A stretch of DNA of 64,000 nt, from positions 186,001 to 250,000 of the forward strand of contig JAJYEX010000001.1 in NCBI GenBank assembly GCA_021785515.1, written 5' to 3'. Numbering within the stretch: position 1 is the first letter of the stretch; the number at the start of each line of letters is the position of its first letter. The notes under the pieces were generated by a model. That model ran no database searches and was not told the origin of the DNA. It saw nothing but the letters and a program-made list of their open reading frames with translations. The position numbers and the translations under genes were made by a program. The stretch is from Pseudomonadota bacterium (GTDB lineage Bacteria; Pseudomonadota; Gammaproteobacteria; Acidiferrobacterales; UBA6901). Positions 9,018 through 17,958 of this stretch are shown piece by piece.

Positions 9018-10193
9018 CTAGACTGCGAGACGCAACCGATTCCACCACTTGCCAAGAATACCCACCTTCTGTGCCGGCTTCAGCGCCACCAGAGGAACCT
9101 CCTTCAGCACCTGCCCGTCGGCACTGAATGTCAGATCCCCGAGGATCTGTCCCGCCCGCACCCCATTCGTCAGATTCGAACTAAGCTGCCAGTGAACCTG
9201 CAGTGCAGTTCCCCGCGGAACCGTGACCGTCACCGCGTGGCCGGTGCCCGCCGGAAGATGCAGTGGTTTCAGATCTATCCGGGTCAGGGTCACGATCGGC
9301 TCGTTCCTGCGATAGACAACACGGTCCTCGAAGAAACGCTGGCCGTAGTCGAGCAGGCTTTCCACACCGGAGGTGCTCTCTTTCCAGCTCGGGCCGTGCA
9401 TTACCACTGCAATCAGACGGCGGCCGCCGCGCATGGCCGTGGCATCGATGCAATAGCCCGATGAATCAGTGAGGCCGGTTTTCAGGCCGTCCGCGGTCGG
9501 GTCGTGGAACAGCACAGGATTCCAGGTCGGCTGCTTGATTTTGTTGTAGGTGTAGTACTTCTGCGAAGAGATGCCGATGATCTGTGGGTAATTCTCGATT
9601 AAGTCGCGCGAGAGCCGCGCGACATCCAAAGCGCTCGTATACAGTCCTTGCGCCGGCAATCCCGTGACATTGACATAGTGCGTATCGTCCAGCCCCAGCC
9701 GGTTTGCAGCCTCGTTCATCATGGCCACAAATGCCCCCCTGCTGCCTGCAACCGTCTGCGCCAGACTCACCGCTGCATCATTTCCGGAATCGATGATAAG
9801 TCCGTGAAGAAGCTGGCTCACATCCACTGCCATGCCGGGCTGGATGAACATCCGCGACCCGGGCGTGCGCCAGGCTGCGTTAGATACCGGCACCACCTGG
9901 CTCAGCGACAGCATCCGGTGCTGGATCGCCTGGTATGTCAGATAGGCCACCATCAGCTTGGTGAGACTGGCCGGTGCTGCATGAACCATCTCGTTCTTCT
10001 GTGCGAGCACCTGCCCGCTGGCGTAGTCCATCAGAACGTAACTTCCTATGGAAGGCAGCGGAGGTGGTGGCGGAACCAAGGAGTCCGGCGCAGGATTCCC
10101 GTTTGCGGGAGAGGCGTAAGCACTAGACACGGACAGCGCGACTACGGCTGCAAGCAGCCCGGCGCGCGCAATGCGGGATATCAGCGAAGTCAT
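9018..10193 (-). CDS. dacA: D-alanyl-D-alanine carboxypeptidase (PBP5/6 type)
   Basis: A 391-aa serine DD-carboxypeptidase that trims the terminal D-Ala of peptidoglycan pentapeptides in the periplasm. The ORF track starts 55 codons too early; the ATG at 10193 has GGAG nine bases upstream and begins a good signal peptide (LLAAVVALSVSSAYA). The three penicillin-binding motifs are intact: S76LTK79, S136GN138 and K238TG240. The C-terminal about 100 residues form the beta-rich PBP5 domain and end in a short helix (KVGILGKWWNRLRLAV), which resembles the amphipathic membrane anchor of this class. A Pro-rich stretch (residues 39-47) links signal peptide and enzyme. Confidence 0.95.
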   Translation of the reverse strand: MTSLISRIARAGLLAAVVALSVSSAYASPANGNPAPDSLVPPPPPLPSIGSYVLMDYASGQVLAQKNEMVHAAPASLTKLMVAYLTYQAIQHRMLSLSQVVPVSNAAWRTPGSRMFIQPGMAVDVSQLLHGLIIDSGNDAAVSLAQTVAGSRGAFVAMMNEAANRLGLDDTHYVNVTGLPAQGLYTSALDVARLSRDLIENYPQIIGISSQKYYTYNKIKQPTWNPVLFHDPTADGLKTGLTDSSGYCIDATAMRGGRRLIAVVMHGPSWKESTSGVESLLDYGQRFFEDRVVYRRNEPIVTLTRIDLKPLHLPAGTGHAVTVTVPRGTALQVHWQLSSNLTNGVRAGQILGDLTFSADGQVLKEVPLVALKPAQKVGILGKWWNRLRLAV

Positions 10194-10485
10194 CAATTTG
10201 CTCCAAGTACAAGACATCAGGACACAGAACCAGAACAGACCGGATACGCTGCAGGAGTACTCCGGCTGCCGCTGATGATAAACGCGCTGCGGCGAAGTGC
10301 AACAGTCTCGTCCGTGCCGGATGACCCCTGATCGAACCGGTTTACCGCGACGCGCCACACCCCCCGGGATACCGGGTCCCTACAACCTCGCACCCGGACG
10401 CGACCACCGGTCCATTCCGTCGGTCCAGCGGCCTGCAACACCGCGGTCCGGACGACCGCACGCTGAACTCCGCCCTCTGTTAAGC

Positions 10486-11046
10486 CTACGCGGACAAACC
10501 CGGTCCGAGATGGGCATCGGCACGCCTGCAAAGACTGTCAAAATAATCTTCCATCGGCCTGTTGGTACCACGTATTCGGTCTACGACGGCCAGGGCCCAC
10601 GCGACATAGCCGCGTCTGCGTTCCGCAGACCAGCCGTCCGGCGGGCGTTCGATGATATCCCGCACATTGCAGATCTTGTCTGCCAGCTTGACCAATCGCG
10701 CCCGGTCCGAAAGAAGATGCGCCTCGTCGATCTGCAGCTGCTTGCGCTCAGGCGGCGGCCGACTCTTGTCATCCGTCACCTCCTCGACCACGGCACCGAT
10801 ATCCTGGCCAAAGTGCTGGCGGATCTCTTCTGCAGTGGTCTCGGTATCCTCGATCGTGTCGTGCAGGATGCCGGCGGCAATGGTGATCGGATCATGCACC
10901 CCGCCGACCGTGCACAGCACCTCAGCCACCGCGATAGGATGGTTGATATAGGGCGATGCCGCCCGGTCCTTGCGCCGCTGGTCGCGGTGCCGATCCGCTG
11001 CAAAATGCATGGCCCGAAGCACCAGGGTCAAATTGTCTTGTTCCAT
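10486..11046 (-). CDS. HD-domain (p)ppGpp hydrolase-like protein (Mesh1-type)
   Basis: A 186-aa stand-alone HD phosphohydrolase. The metal site residues expected for the SpoT/RelA hydrolase and Mesh1 group are visible: YINHPIAVAEVL (His36), ILHDTIEDT (His62-Asp63 plus the ED pair) and KLADKICNVRD (Asp123, Asn127). There is no synthetase, TGS or ACT domain, so if it acts on (p)ppGpp it can only degrade it. Small alarmone hydrolases and Mesh1 (also an NADPH phosphatase) are the closest known roles. The gap to the exonuclease gene upstream on the same strand is 66 bp, so co-transcription is possible. Confidence 0.88.
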   Translation of the reverse strand: MEQDNLTLVLRAMHFAADRHRDQRRKDRAASPYINHPIAVAEVLCTVGGVHDPITIAAGILHDTIEDTETTAEEIRQHFGQDIGAVVEEVTDDKSRPPPERKQLQIDEAHLLSDRARLVKLADKICNVRDIIERPPDGWSAERRRGYVAWALAVVDRIRGTNRPMEDYFDSLCRRADAHLGPGLSA

Positions 11047-11112
11047 GAGCCAGTCCAGAACCCGAGATTAAGTGCGCGCCCGCCGCAGCCGACAGAGACC
11101 TTGCGTCGAAGG

Positions 11113-11697
11113 CTACTGGCCGGACCTGCGATTCTCGGAAAGCATGTTGCAGAACACCGCCCCCTGTTCGAGCGCATCATCCAGGGCCACATGGGTATGC
11201 CGCAATTCGTCGAACCAGCGCTTCGGAAGATAGGTCCGAGACGTCATGCGGAAGTCGGTCTTGCGCATTCCCATTGCATAGGACCGCACATCCAGCGCGT
11301 TCTCGCGGAACGGTCGCATTCCCGAAAATCGCACCAGATACCAGTATATCCACATGAAATCCCAGCTGGCCGGCCAACCGACAAATACTGCACGTCCAGG
11401 GAGCTTCTCCAGCCAGGCGCCATACTCCGGCATGACCTGCTCCGGCGCACGCGGGTTCTGGCGGCAGGCATTCCAGGCCTCCGGGAATCCTTTCCACCAC
11501 TCCGCCGTGACCGGATGCGGGCTTGCTCCCGGAAGCGCCTCGAGATTGGCGGTGTAGGTTCCGAGCAGCGTCTTGTCGGCACCGTAGGCCACGGAGGCAA
11601 AACTCAGCATGGAATGGGGCCCCGGAATCGGTCCGTCGGCCTCGATGTCTGTGCTGACATAGATTTCAGGCAAACCGCCCGTCGCACTCTTGTTCAT
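11113..11697 (-). CDS. DEDD-family 3'-5' exonuclease-like protein
   Basis: A 194-aa protein with an RNase-T/DnaQ-like fold. The Exo I motif is STDIEADG (Asp17, Glu19), Exo II lies around [14 protein letters not shown], and Exo III is [13 protein letters not shown], giving the DEDDh acidic quartet. It would act on single-stranded DNA or RNA 3' ends in the cytoplasm. It is not DNA polymerase III epsilon: the sequence is shorter and lacks a polymerase-binding tail. The ATG at 11697 is preceded by a G-rich stretch. It lies upstream of the Mesh1-like gene on the same strand. Confidence 0.85.
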   Translation of the reverse strand: MNKSATGGLPEIYVSTDIEADGPIPGPHSMLSFASVAYGADKTLLGTYTANLEALPGASPHPVTAEWWKGFPEAWNACRQNPRAPEQVMPEYGAWLEKLPGRAVFVGWPASWDFMWIYWYLVRFSGMRPFRENALDVRSYAMGMRKTDFRMTSRTYLPKRWFDELRHTHVALDDALEQGAVFCNMLSENRRSGQ

Positions 11698-11763
11698 CCG
11701 GCCCCCGCTTCCTCGTCAATGACCCGAACCCGAGGGTGCCCGAGGCCCCCGCGCGGATTCCCA

Positions 11764-12579
11764 TCACAAGATTGCTCCCGGCTCCTTGAGGGCATGCTGC
11801 GACAGTTGCTGCACGATGTAATCGTACGCCTCGTCGACCGAGTCAGTACTGTAAAAAATCCCCAGATCCTGCGGATCGACCGTGCCAGACCGGACTAGGG
11901 CATCGAAGTTGACCACCTCACTCCAGTACTGGCGACCAAAAAGCACCACCGGCAGATGCTTCCGGATCTTATGGGTCTGCAGCAGGGTCAGCAGCTCGAA
12001 CAGCTCATCCAGCGTTCCGAAGCCTCCCGGAAAGACAATCACCGCCTTGGCAAGATAAGCAAACCAGAACTTGCGCATGAAGAAATAATGGAAGTGAAAG
12101 GACAGCTCGCGCGTTACATAGCGGTTGTCAAACTCTTCCACCGGAATGGATATAGTAAGACCGACGTTCATGCCCTTGGCTTCGGAAGCGCCGCGATTGG
12201 CCGCCTCCATGATCCCTGGCCCCCCTCCGGTGCACACGACAAAACGGCGCTCCTCGTCGCTCAGCTTCTTCGACCACTCCGTAAGACGTCGCGCCAGCTC
12301 CCGTGCGGCTTCATAGTAGACCGACATGTCAAGGCGCAACCTGGCCTTGGCCAGATCACCTCCGCCCTGCTCGGCTGCCCGCACCTCCGCTTCAGCCTGA
12401 TCACGCGGCACCACGCGCGCCGAACCCATGAACACAATCGTGTCATGGACGCGGTAGTGGGAAAACCGGCTCTCTGGCTCGAGGTACTCAGCGAGAATGC
12501 GTAGCGGGCGCGCATCGCGACTGTCGAGAAATGATTCGTTGCGGTAGGCCTTGACCGAGTAGTGTCGTCTTTCCTTCAT
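11764..12579 (-). CDS. LOG-family / TIGR00730-type Rossmann-fold protein
   Basis: A 271-aa protein from the ATG at 12579; the longer ORF-track frame adds 44 residues with no family resemblance. Both nucleotide-binding signatures are present: GGGPGIMEAANRGA (residues 118-131) and PGGFGTLDELFE (184-195). Members with the PGGxGTxxE motif are phosphoribohydrolases on nucleoside 5'-monophosphates; plant and some bacterial members release cytokinins. This is the longer class with an N-terminal extension (AYRNESFLDSRDARPLRI) seen in many proteobacteria, often annotated as a lysine-decarboxylase family, which is a misnomer. The true substrate is not shown by the sequence. Confidence 0.9.
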   Translation of the reverse strand: MKERRHYSVKAYRNESFLDSRDARPLRILAEYLEPESRFSHYRVHDTIVFMGSARVVPRDQAEAEVRAAEQGGGDLAKARLRLDMSVYYEAARELARRLTEWSKKLSDEERRFVVCTGGGPGIMEAANRGASEAKGMNVGLTISIPVEEFDNRYVTRELSFHFHYFFMRKFWFAYLAKAVIVFPGGFGTLDELFELLTLLQTHKIRKHLPVVLFGRQYWSEVVNFDALVRSGTVDPQDLGIFYSTDSVDEAYDYIVQQLSQHALKEPGAIL

Positions 12580-12695
12580 TCGATACGTTTCCGCACTGCA
12601 GCACATTCCCCGGCACAATTTTATCGGGATTCCGGGTCGTCCCGGCGCCCTAAGCACGCGCACAATGTGCGCCGTCGACAACCAGTCCTGCCGAT

Positions 12696-12884
12696 CTATT
12701 CCTGCAACCACCTAACCAGATAAAAAAGTCTGACCCCCTCGGAGGAGCGAGCCGGACCGACAACCCTGGCGGGATAGCGGTTCCCGGCAGCATCTGCAGC
12801 CGCGATGGCCGCGGCCTCCGACTCGACGACGGTCACACACTCTTCGGCAAAACGTCCGCGCGTGCGCCGCGGCGCGTACACCAC
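12696..12884 (-). CDS. Small hypothetical protein, 62 aa
   Basis: A short frame with coherent protein-like sequence: VYAPRRTRGRFAEECVTVVE, then an Ala-rich helix, then LFYLVRWLQE. The track opens at a TTG at 12947; a GTG at 12884 is preferred because GAGGAG lies nine bases before it. An ATG at 12938 is the alternative but has no ribosome site. It lies 116 bp upstream of the LOG-family gene on the same strand. No family is recognised. Confidence 0.5.
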   Translation of the reverse strand: MVYAPRRTRGRFAEECVTVVESEAAAIAAADAAGNRYPARVVGPARSSEGVRLFYLVRWLQE

Positions 12885-13181
12885 GGCGTAATGCTCCTCG
12901 ACAACGCCTGCATCCGGATCCAGGGATATGCCCCGCATGGCAGGCAATTATCACCCCTGAAGGACAGCAGAACAAGCAACCGTGAATTCCCCGCGGTGCA
13001 GCACGTACGGCCGGCCGGCCCGGGGATTCGTGCGAATCCTGCGGGCTGTTCGGTCCGGATCCTGACACGTCGCACGACGTCATCGCGCAGGCCGACGAAG
13101 ATGCGGTGGCGACCACGGGACAATGACCCTCCATGCACCCTGCACCGGCGGGATAGCCTGGCGGCTACTGCGGAACGCTGG

Positions 13182-14279
13182 TTAAAACTTCCGGAAATCC
13201 TGCATAAGAGAAAGCGCCTCGGCCACCGGCCTGCAGCCGACCTGCCCGTCAAAGGTGTTTACCCCCTTGGCGAAACCCGGATCCGCCCGCAGCGCTTCGA
13301 CACCGTGCTCGGCGAGCCGCAGCACATAGGGCAAGGTTGCGTCGGTAAGCGCCATCGTCGAACTGCGCGGATACGCGCCCGGCATATTGGTCACTGCATA
13401 GTGAATGACATCATGGCGGACAAATACCGGATCGGAATGAAGCGTAGGCCGGGACGTCTCGATGCATCCTCCCTGATCGATACTCACGTCGACTATTACC
13501 GAGCCGGGCTTCATGCGCCGCACCATGGACTCGGTGACTACATGGGGAGCCCGCGCCCCGCGGGCAAGAACCGCACCCACCAGCAGGTCCGCGCTTTCCA
13601 TCTCCCGCATGATTTGCTGCTCGTCCGAAACCAGGAACCGGATTTGATTGTGCGGGAAGCTCCAGCGGGAACCAGCCCGCTCCGGATCCAGCGTAAAGAC
13701 CACCACCTCGGCACCGATGCCGACGGCTGCCCGCGCCGCGTGCTCCCCCACCACGCCGTCGCCGATAATCACCACTCGACCGTGGTTGCGACCGAGGATG
13801 CTGCCGAGCAGCACTCCCTTGCCACCGGCGGGACAGGCAAGGTAATGGTTTCCAACCGCGACCGCCATGGTCCCGGCAATCGCGCTCATCGGCGCAAGAA
13901 GTGGAAGCTGCCCGTCCTGATCCTCGACAGTTTCGTAGGCGACCGCCGTGGTGCGGCGGGCCAGCAGACTCTCGGTCAAAGACCTGGGGGCACCCGCAAG
14001 GTGCAGATAGGTAAACAGAATGTGCCTGCCCAGGAACCGGTATTCGGCTGCAAGCGGCTCCTTTACCTTGAGGACCAGGTCGCAGTCCCAGGCCTCGTCT
14101 GCCGACACCAGCTCGGCCCCGGCCTGGCGGTACTCTTCATCGGCATAACCGGAGCCGGACCCGGCGCCTCGCTCAACCCTCAAGCGATGTTTGGCCACAA
14201 CCAACAGGCGCGCACCGGAAGGCGTTAAGGCTACGCGGTTCTCCTGGTCCTTGATCTCCCGGACAACGCCCACCCTCAC
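13182..14279 (-). CDS. ald: Alanine dehydrogenase (NAD-dependent)
   Basis: A 365-aa enzyme interconverting L-alanine + NAD+ with pyruvate, ammonia and NADH. The GTG at 14279 gives the canonical N-terminus (M)RVGVVREIKDQENRVALTP and sits seven bases after GAGGGG; the track's start two codons earlier is less likely. The expected catalytic residues are Lys73 (LVLKVKEP) and His93 (TYLHLA). A Rossmann NAD site is seen at IGDGVVGEHAARAA. It follows nadA by about 30 bp on the same strand, linking an NAD-consuming catabolic enzyme to NAD biosynthesis. The divergent N5-CAIR-like ORFs on the other strand are shadows. Confidence 0.96.
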   Translation of the reverse strand: MRVGVVREIKDQENRVALTPSGARLLVVAKHRLRVERGAGSGSGYADEEYRQAGAELVSADEAWDCDLVLKVKEPLAAEYRFLGRHILFTYLHLAGAPRSLTESLLARRTTAVAYETVEDQDGQLPLLAPMSAIAGTMAVAVGNHYLACPAGGKGVLLGSILGRNHGRVVIIGDGVVGEHAARAAVGIGAEVVVFTLDPERAGSRWSFPHNQIRFLVSDEQQIMREMESADLLVGAVLARGARAPHVVTESMVRRMKPGSVIVDVSIDQGGCIETSRPTLHSDPVFVRHDVIHYAVTNMPGAYPRSSTMALTDATLPYVLRLAEHGVEALRADPGFAKGVNTFDGQVGCRPVAEALSLMQDFRKF

Positions 14280-14309
14280 GATCACGCCCCTCGCAGGAAA
14301 ATCAGACCG

Positions 14310-15392
14310 CTACGCCGCCGGCACCTTGACCGCGGCCGGCTGTCCGGAACGCGCAAAGTCCAGCATGCGGGCAGTTGCACGCAGCGCCTTCACCCGCACG
14401 TCCTCCACAACCTGGATTTCGTTGGTGCCGTGCTCCAGCACACGCGCCAGGCCCTGCAGGTCATTCATGGCCATCCACGGACAGTGGGCGCAGCTGCGGC
14501 AGGTTGCGCCGGCACCGGCGGTCGGAGCCTCGATCAGCAGTTTGTCCGGTGCCGCCTGCCTCATCTTGTGGAAAATGCCATTGTCCGTGGCAACGATCAG
14601 GGTCTGCTGCGGCAAACGACGCGCCGCATCGATAAGCTGGGTTGTCGAGCCGACCACGTCCGCGAGCTCCAGCACACTGGCCGGGGACTCGGGATGTGCG
14701 AGTACTGCAGCCTCCGGGTGCCTGCCCTTCAGTTCCGCCAACGCCTGCGCCTTGAATGCCTCGTGGACCACGCACGCCCCGGGCCACAACACCATGTCGG
14801 CGCCACTGACCTGCTGTACGTAGGCTCCCAGGTGGCGGTCCGGAGCCCAAAGTATCCGTTCTCCCCGGTCCTTCAGGTATTTGACCAGGCGCACCGCGAT
14901 GCCTGAGGTCACGACCCAGTCAGCCCGCGCTTTGACCTCGGCACTGGTATTCGAGTACACGACAACCGTGTGGTCCGGATAGGCATCGCAGAATGGAATA
15001 AAACGGTCCGCCGGACACTCGAGATCAAGTGAGCACTCGGCCCCGCTGTCGACCATCAGCACCCGCTTCTCCGGATTCAGTATTTTGGCAGTCTCACCCA
15101 TGAACCGCACGCCCGCCACGACCAGCGTTTTGGCGGGATGCTCATGCCCGAACCGCGCCATCTCAAGAGAATCCGAGACAAACCCGCCGGTTTCCTCGGC
15201 AATCATCTGCAGATCTTCATGAACGTAGTAATGGGCTACCAGCACGGCGTCGCGGTCCCGCAGCAGGCGCTTGATCCGCGCGATGATCTCGCCTCGCGCG
15301 CTGTCGGTCAGCGGCGGTATGCGCGCCAACACCTCTGCGGTGTCGGGCACTTTCACGACCGGAATAACGGGTACAGTGGCAGAAGCACGCAT
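14310..15392 (-). CDS. nadA: Quinolinate synthase A
   Basis: A 360-aa [4Fe-4S] enzyme condensing iminoaspartate with dihydroxyacetone phosphate to quinolinate, the committed step of de novo NAD synthesis. Cluster ligands are apparent: the first Cys in [11 protein letters not shown] (Cys120), the Cys in WPGACVVHE, and the last in the [11 protein letters not shown] cluster, matching the three-Cys pattern of E. coli-type NadA. The ATG is preceded by a strong ribosome site GGAGG. Its partners nadB and nadC are not in the window. It lies between nrtR and ald on the same strand, with gaps of 110 and about 30 bp, which suggests NrtR control of NAD synthesis. Confidence 0.97.
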   Translation of the reverse strand: MRASATVPVIPVVKVPDTAEVLARIPPLTDSARGEIIARIKRLLRDRDAVLVAHYYVHEDLQMIAEETGGFVSDSLEMARFGHEHPAKTLVVAGVRFMGETAKILNPEKRVLMVDSGAECSLDLECPADRFIPFCDAYPDHTVVVYSNTSAEVKARADWVVTSGIAVRLVKYLKDRGERILWAPDRHLGAYVQQVSGADMVLWPGACVVHEAFKAQALAELKGRHPEAAVLAHPESPASVLELADVVGSTTQLIDAARRLPQQTLIVATDNGIFHKMRQAAPDKLLIEAPTAGAGATCRSCAHCPWMAMNDLQGLARVLEHGTNEIQVVEDVRVKALRATARMLDFARSGQPAAVKVPAA

Positions 15393-15502
15393 TTTGCACC
15401 TCCAGACGATATGGCGGACCGGGGAGCCGGGGTGGGAGCTGCCACGCGGGCAACGTCCCCCGACGGTCTGGCTCCATCCCCGAATCCGACGTCCTGCCGG
15501 CT

Positions 15503-16168
15503 TCAGTTGAGGGAGCCGGCTGTCCCCGGCCGTCTCACGCGATACAGGCGCGCCGGACGACGGCCGTCTTGCCGCACCTCGCAGGTATCCTCGATAGCGC
15601 CCAGGGTCAGCATGCGCCTGCGAAAATTGCGCTTGTCCAGGCGCTCGCCCCGGATGATCTCGTGCACTTCCTGCAGATCACCCAGCGTAAACATCCCCGG
15701 CACCAGCTGGAACGCCACAGCCGAGTAATCGAGCTTCGCCACGAGCCGCTGCCGCGCAATCATCGCAATCTGGCGCTGATCCAGATCAAGCGCCGGCAAC
15801 GCATCAAAACCGAACCACTGGACGCTCCCAGACCCTGATCCATCCACCATGTTGCCGGACGGTATCAGCGCATAATAGGCAATACTCACTACCCTGTCCT
15901 GTGGATCCCGCGATACCCGCCCGAAAGTATAGAGCTGCTCCAAATAGACATCACCGATACCGGTCTGGTCCTGCAGTTCGCGACGGGCACACTGCTCGAG
16001 ATTCGTGTCCAGCAGCACGGGGCCTCCTGGAAGCATCCAGTTCTGGTGGCGCGACCCCTGCGCGCCCCGGACCAAAAGCAATCCGAGCTGGCGCCTCTCG
16101 ATCGCAAGACCCGCGACGATGACCGTGACTTCGGGACGTTTGCCAGGATCTGGTGCCATTGCGCGCAT
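15503..16168 (-). CDS. nrtR: NrtR-type Nudix-related transcriptional regulator
   Basis: A 221-aa protein combining an N-terminal Nudix-like domain (about residues 13-145) with a C-terminal winged-helix domain ([16 protein letters not shown] is the typical recognition segment). This is the architecture of NrtR, the regulator of NAD metabolism that senses ADP-ribose-type metabolites. The Nudix box is degenerate: where GX5EX7REUXEEXGU is expected, the first Glu is replaced by Thr and the catalytic EE pair reads DQ ([11 protein letters not shown]). The protein should therefore bind ligand rather than hydrolyse it, as in other NrtRs. The gene directly precedes nadA-ald. A GGTGTC/GACACC palindrome lies six bases before the ATG, a likely autoregulatory operator. 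Confidence 0.88.
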   Translation of the reverse strand: MRAMAPDPGKRPEVTVIVAGLAIERRQLGLLLVRGAQGSRHQNWMLPGGPVLLDTNLEQCARRELQDQTGIGDVYLEQLYTFGRVSRDPQDRVVSIAYYALIPSGNMVDGSGSGSVQWFGFDALPALDLDQRQIAMIARQRLVAKLDYSAVAFQLVPGMFTLGDLQEVHEIIRGERLDKRNFRRRMLTLGAIEDTCEVRQDGRRPARLYRVRRPGTAGSLN

Positions 16169-16173
16169 CCATT

Positions 16174-16190
16174 GGTGTCAAAAAGACACC
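16174..16190. promoter_or_regulatory. Candidate NrtR operator (palindrome GGTGTC-N5-GACACC)
   Basis: A perfect inverted repeat with 6-bp arms and an AAAAA spacer, ending six bases upstream of the nrtR ATG. A repressor bound here would block both transcription and the ribosome site. No second copy was seen in front of nadA, so control of nadA-ald would be through co-transcription. Assignment to NrtR is by position only. Confidence 0.5.
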
Positions 16191-16294
16191 CCGGAAAGTC
16201 TACACGCAACGCCACCGTCAAACCAGCCGTCGGCCTGCCGGTCCGGCGGGAGAAAGCAGTTCGATAACGGACAGCGAATCGGGCTTAATCACCA

Positions 16295-16362
16295 AAAAAG
16301 TATTCCTTCCAATACGTCGTAACTGCTATATTTATATGATTACATTCATGATGGGTATATAG
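16295..16362. promoter_or_regulatory. AT-rich promoter region between nrtR and the PBP7-like gene
   Basis: The most AT-rich stretch of the neighbourhood, within a 293-bp divergent intergenic region. It holds several TATA-like hexamers on both strands (for example TATATT and TATAAA) and an interrupted repeat GTATT-CCTTCC-AATAC at 16301-16316 flanked by A6 at 16295-16300. Read on the minus strand this is a short hairpin followed by T6. No single promoter assignment is clear. Confidence 0.35.
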
Positions 16363-16461
16363 GCGCATGGCTCGCGGCCAGGCCGACACGGTATCACCCA
16401 TGCTCACGTGGGCCCGGCTATTTCCCGATTATTTGCACGAACACGAGCGAACCGACCACAC

Positions 16462-17520
16462 ATGAGACACCACAGGCAGCATATCGCCCTGGCAACCACC
16501 GTTGTCATCATCGCTGCGGCGATTCTGCTACCGAAAATCTGGGCTATCGATCATCGGACCGACTTTACCCGCCCCGCTGCGGTGGCGGATACGGTGCCTG
16601 CCGTTGCCGATGGTGCGGCCGCTCCGGCTCCGGCATCAGCTCCGGCACCGGCTCCATCCGCCGGGCCAGAAGGCCCAGTCAGGGTGTTAGACCAGGCGAA
16701 CCTTTTCCTGCGTTATGCCGACCCCTACCAGCTATATCTGCGATCGGGTTCGGCCGAGGTGATAGACGCGCGGGATGGCGCTGTGCTTTATTCCAAGGAC
16801 GACGATGTTCAGCGACCGATTGCGTCCCTGACCAAGCTGATGACCGCGATGGTCCTCCTGGACGCCCGCCTGCCGATGGACCGCCTGATTACCATCAGGC
16901 GTGTCGACCGTGACACCTTTCGCGGATCGAGCTCGCGTCTTCCGTTTGGAACGGTCCTGACGCGCTATGACATGCTGCACGTTGCGCTCGCGGCCTCGGA
17001 CAACCGTGCGGCGGCGGCGCTGGCCCGTACCTATCCAGGAGGCAAGGCAGCATTCGTTCGGGCCATGAACGCCAAGGCCCAGTCGCTCGGGATGACCAAC
17101 ACCCACTATGTGGACAGTACTGGACTGTACAACGGCGACGTATCGACGGCGGCGGACATTGCCAAACTCGTCAGGGCGGCCCAAAGCTATCGGCTGGTAC
17201 ACAAGTTCACGACAACCGAGATGTTCAGTGTCAGCGACCGGCGTACCGGCCGCACCATCCGGTTCCGCAATACCGACCTGCTGGTGGGAAACCCGCTGTG
17301 GAGAATCCAGCTGAGCAAGACCGGATATACGTCCAATGCCGGGCAATGTTTGGCGATGGAAACGATGATTGCGAACAGGCCGGTCATCATCGTCCTGATG
17401 GACGGCTGGGGCTGGGAGGCAAGGTTCGCCGATGCACGGCGGGTGCGCAGCTGGATCCTCAACACCGACCGGCGGATTCCGGATTACTTCCACGAACGCC
17501 TGGCAAGTGCCCGCAGTTAG
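16462..17520 (+). CDS. pbpG: D-alanyl-D-alanine endopeptidase/carboxypeptidase (PBP7-like, S11 family)
   Basis: A 352-aa periplasmic serine peptidase. The ATG at 16462 begins an N-terminal signal anchor (HIALATTVVIIAAAILLPKIW), followed by an Ala/Pro-rich linker (about residues 50-80). S11 motifs are intact: SLTKLM (nucleophile Ser and general-base Lys), SDN in AASDNRAAAAL, and KTG in LSKTGYTSNAGQCL. It lacks the C-terminal PBP5 domain, which places it with PbpG/PBP7 endopeptidases that cut peptidoglycan cross-links. It is the second low-molecular-weight PBP in the window. It is divergent from nrtR and convergent with the AF1514-type gene. Confidence 0.92.
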   Translation: MRHHRQHIALATTVVIIAAAILLPKIWAIDHRTDFTRPAAVADTVPAVADGAAAPAPASAPAPAPSAGPEGPVRVLDQANLFLRYADPYQLYLRSGSAEVIDARDGAVLYSKDDDVQRPIASLTKLMTAMVLLDARLPMDRLITIRRVDRDTFRGSSSRLPFGTVLTRYDMLHVALAASDNRAAAALARTYPGGKAAFVRAMNAKAQSLGMTNTHYVDSTGLYNGDVSTAADIAKLVRAAQSYRLVHKFTTTEMFSVSDRRTGRTIRFRNTDLLVGNPLWRIQLSKTGYTSNAGQCLAMETMIANRPVIIVLMDGWGWEARFADARRVRSWILNTDRRIPDYFHERLASARS

Positions 17521-17540
17521 CCTCCGGCCACCGGACCGGT

Positions 17541-17930
17541 TCACCCATCCTGCAGGTCGAGAGGCATATAGAAGAAGACGAAGCGGCCGCCCTGCACGTC
17601 GACTTTCAGCGTCGCACCGTGATTGATCCCGTAGTCCACATAACCCGGTACCGCAGACGCTGCATGACATTCGCTGGAGTGCTGCGGCGACTCGAAATCG
17701 CGGTCACGATCGTACCACGACAATAGCATGTGCTCGCCGATCCGTTTGACGGCCTCGCGTTCGGCAAGCGCCATGGCTTGCGCCAGCCCGGCGATCACCT
17801 GCCCGGAATCAAGCTCCACCACAGTCACCGACGGCGGCACAGTTCTGCCCGGCAGCGCGCCGCACGCGTCTGGTCCGGCATCTGTCGTCTCCACAGGCGG
17901 CACTATGGGACGATCCTTTTCCGGTTTCAT
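17541..17930 (-). CDS. AF1514-family (DUF5619-like) protein
   Basis: A 129-aa protein from the ATG at 17930, which has AGGA seven bases upstream; the track's longer frame runs into the thioredoxin gene. The core WYDRDRDFESPQHSSECHAA followed by VPGYVDYGINHGATLKVDV closely resembles a small family named after Archaeoglobus AF1514, found across archaea and proteobacteria and without an established biochemical role. The core begins near residue 70, after a polar, probably disordered N-terminal segment. The gene starts 28 bp after the thioredoxin stop and is likely co-transcribed with it, hinting at a redox link. The recognition is from memory of the family motif. Confidence 0.75.
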   Translation of the reverse strand: MKPEKDRPIVPPVETTDAGPDACGALPGRTVPPSVTVVELDSGQVIAGLAQAMALAEREAVKRIGEHMLLSWYDRDRDFESPQHSSECHAASAVPGYVDYGINHGATLKVDVQGGRFVFFYMPLDLQDG

Positions 17931-17958
17931 GTGTCCTGCCTCTCGCCGGTGCACGACT

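Noticed and set aside
10297-11898. 533-aa plus-strand ORF
   Set aside because: Runs antisense across two motif-bearing genes (Mesh1-like and exonuclease) and their intergenic gap.
12891-14228. 445-aa plus-strand ORF
   Set aside because: Antisense to alanine dehydrogenase, which has complete family motifs and a ribosome site.
15496-15520. GCCGGCT/AGCCGGC hairpin at the end of nrtR
   Set aside because: Short stem around the stop codon without a T-tract; not convincing as a terminator and would cut the proposed operon.
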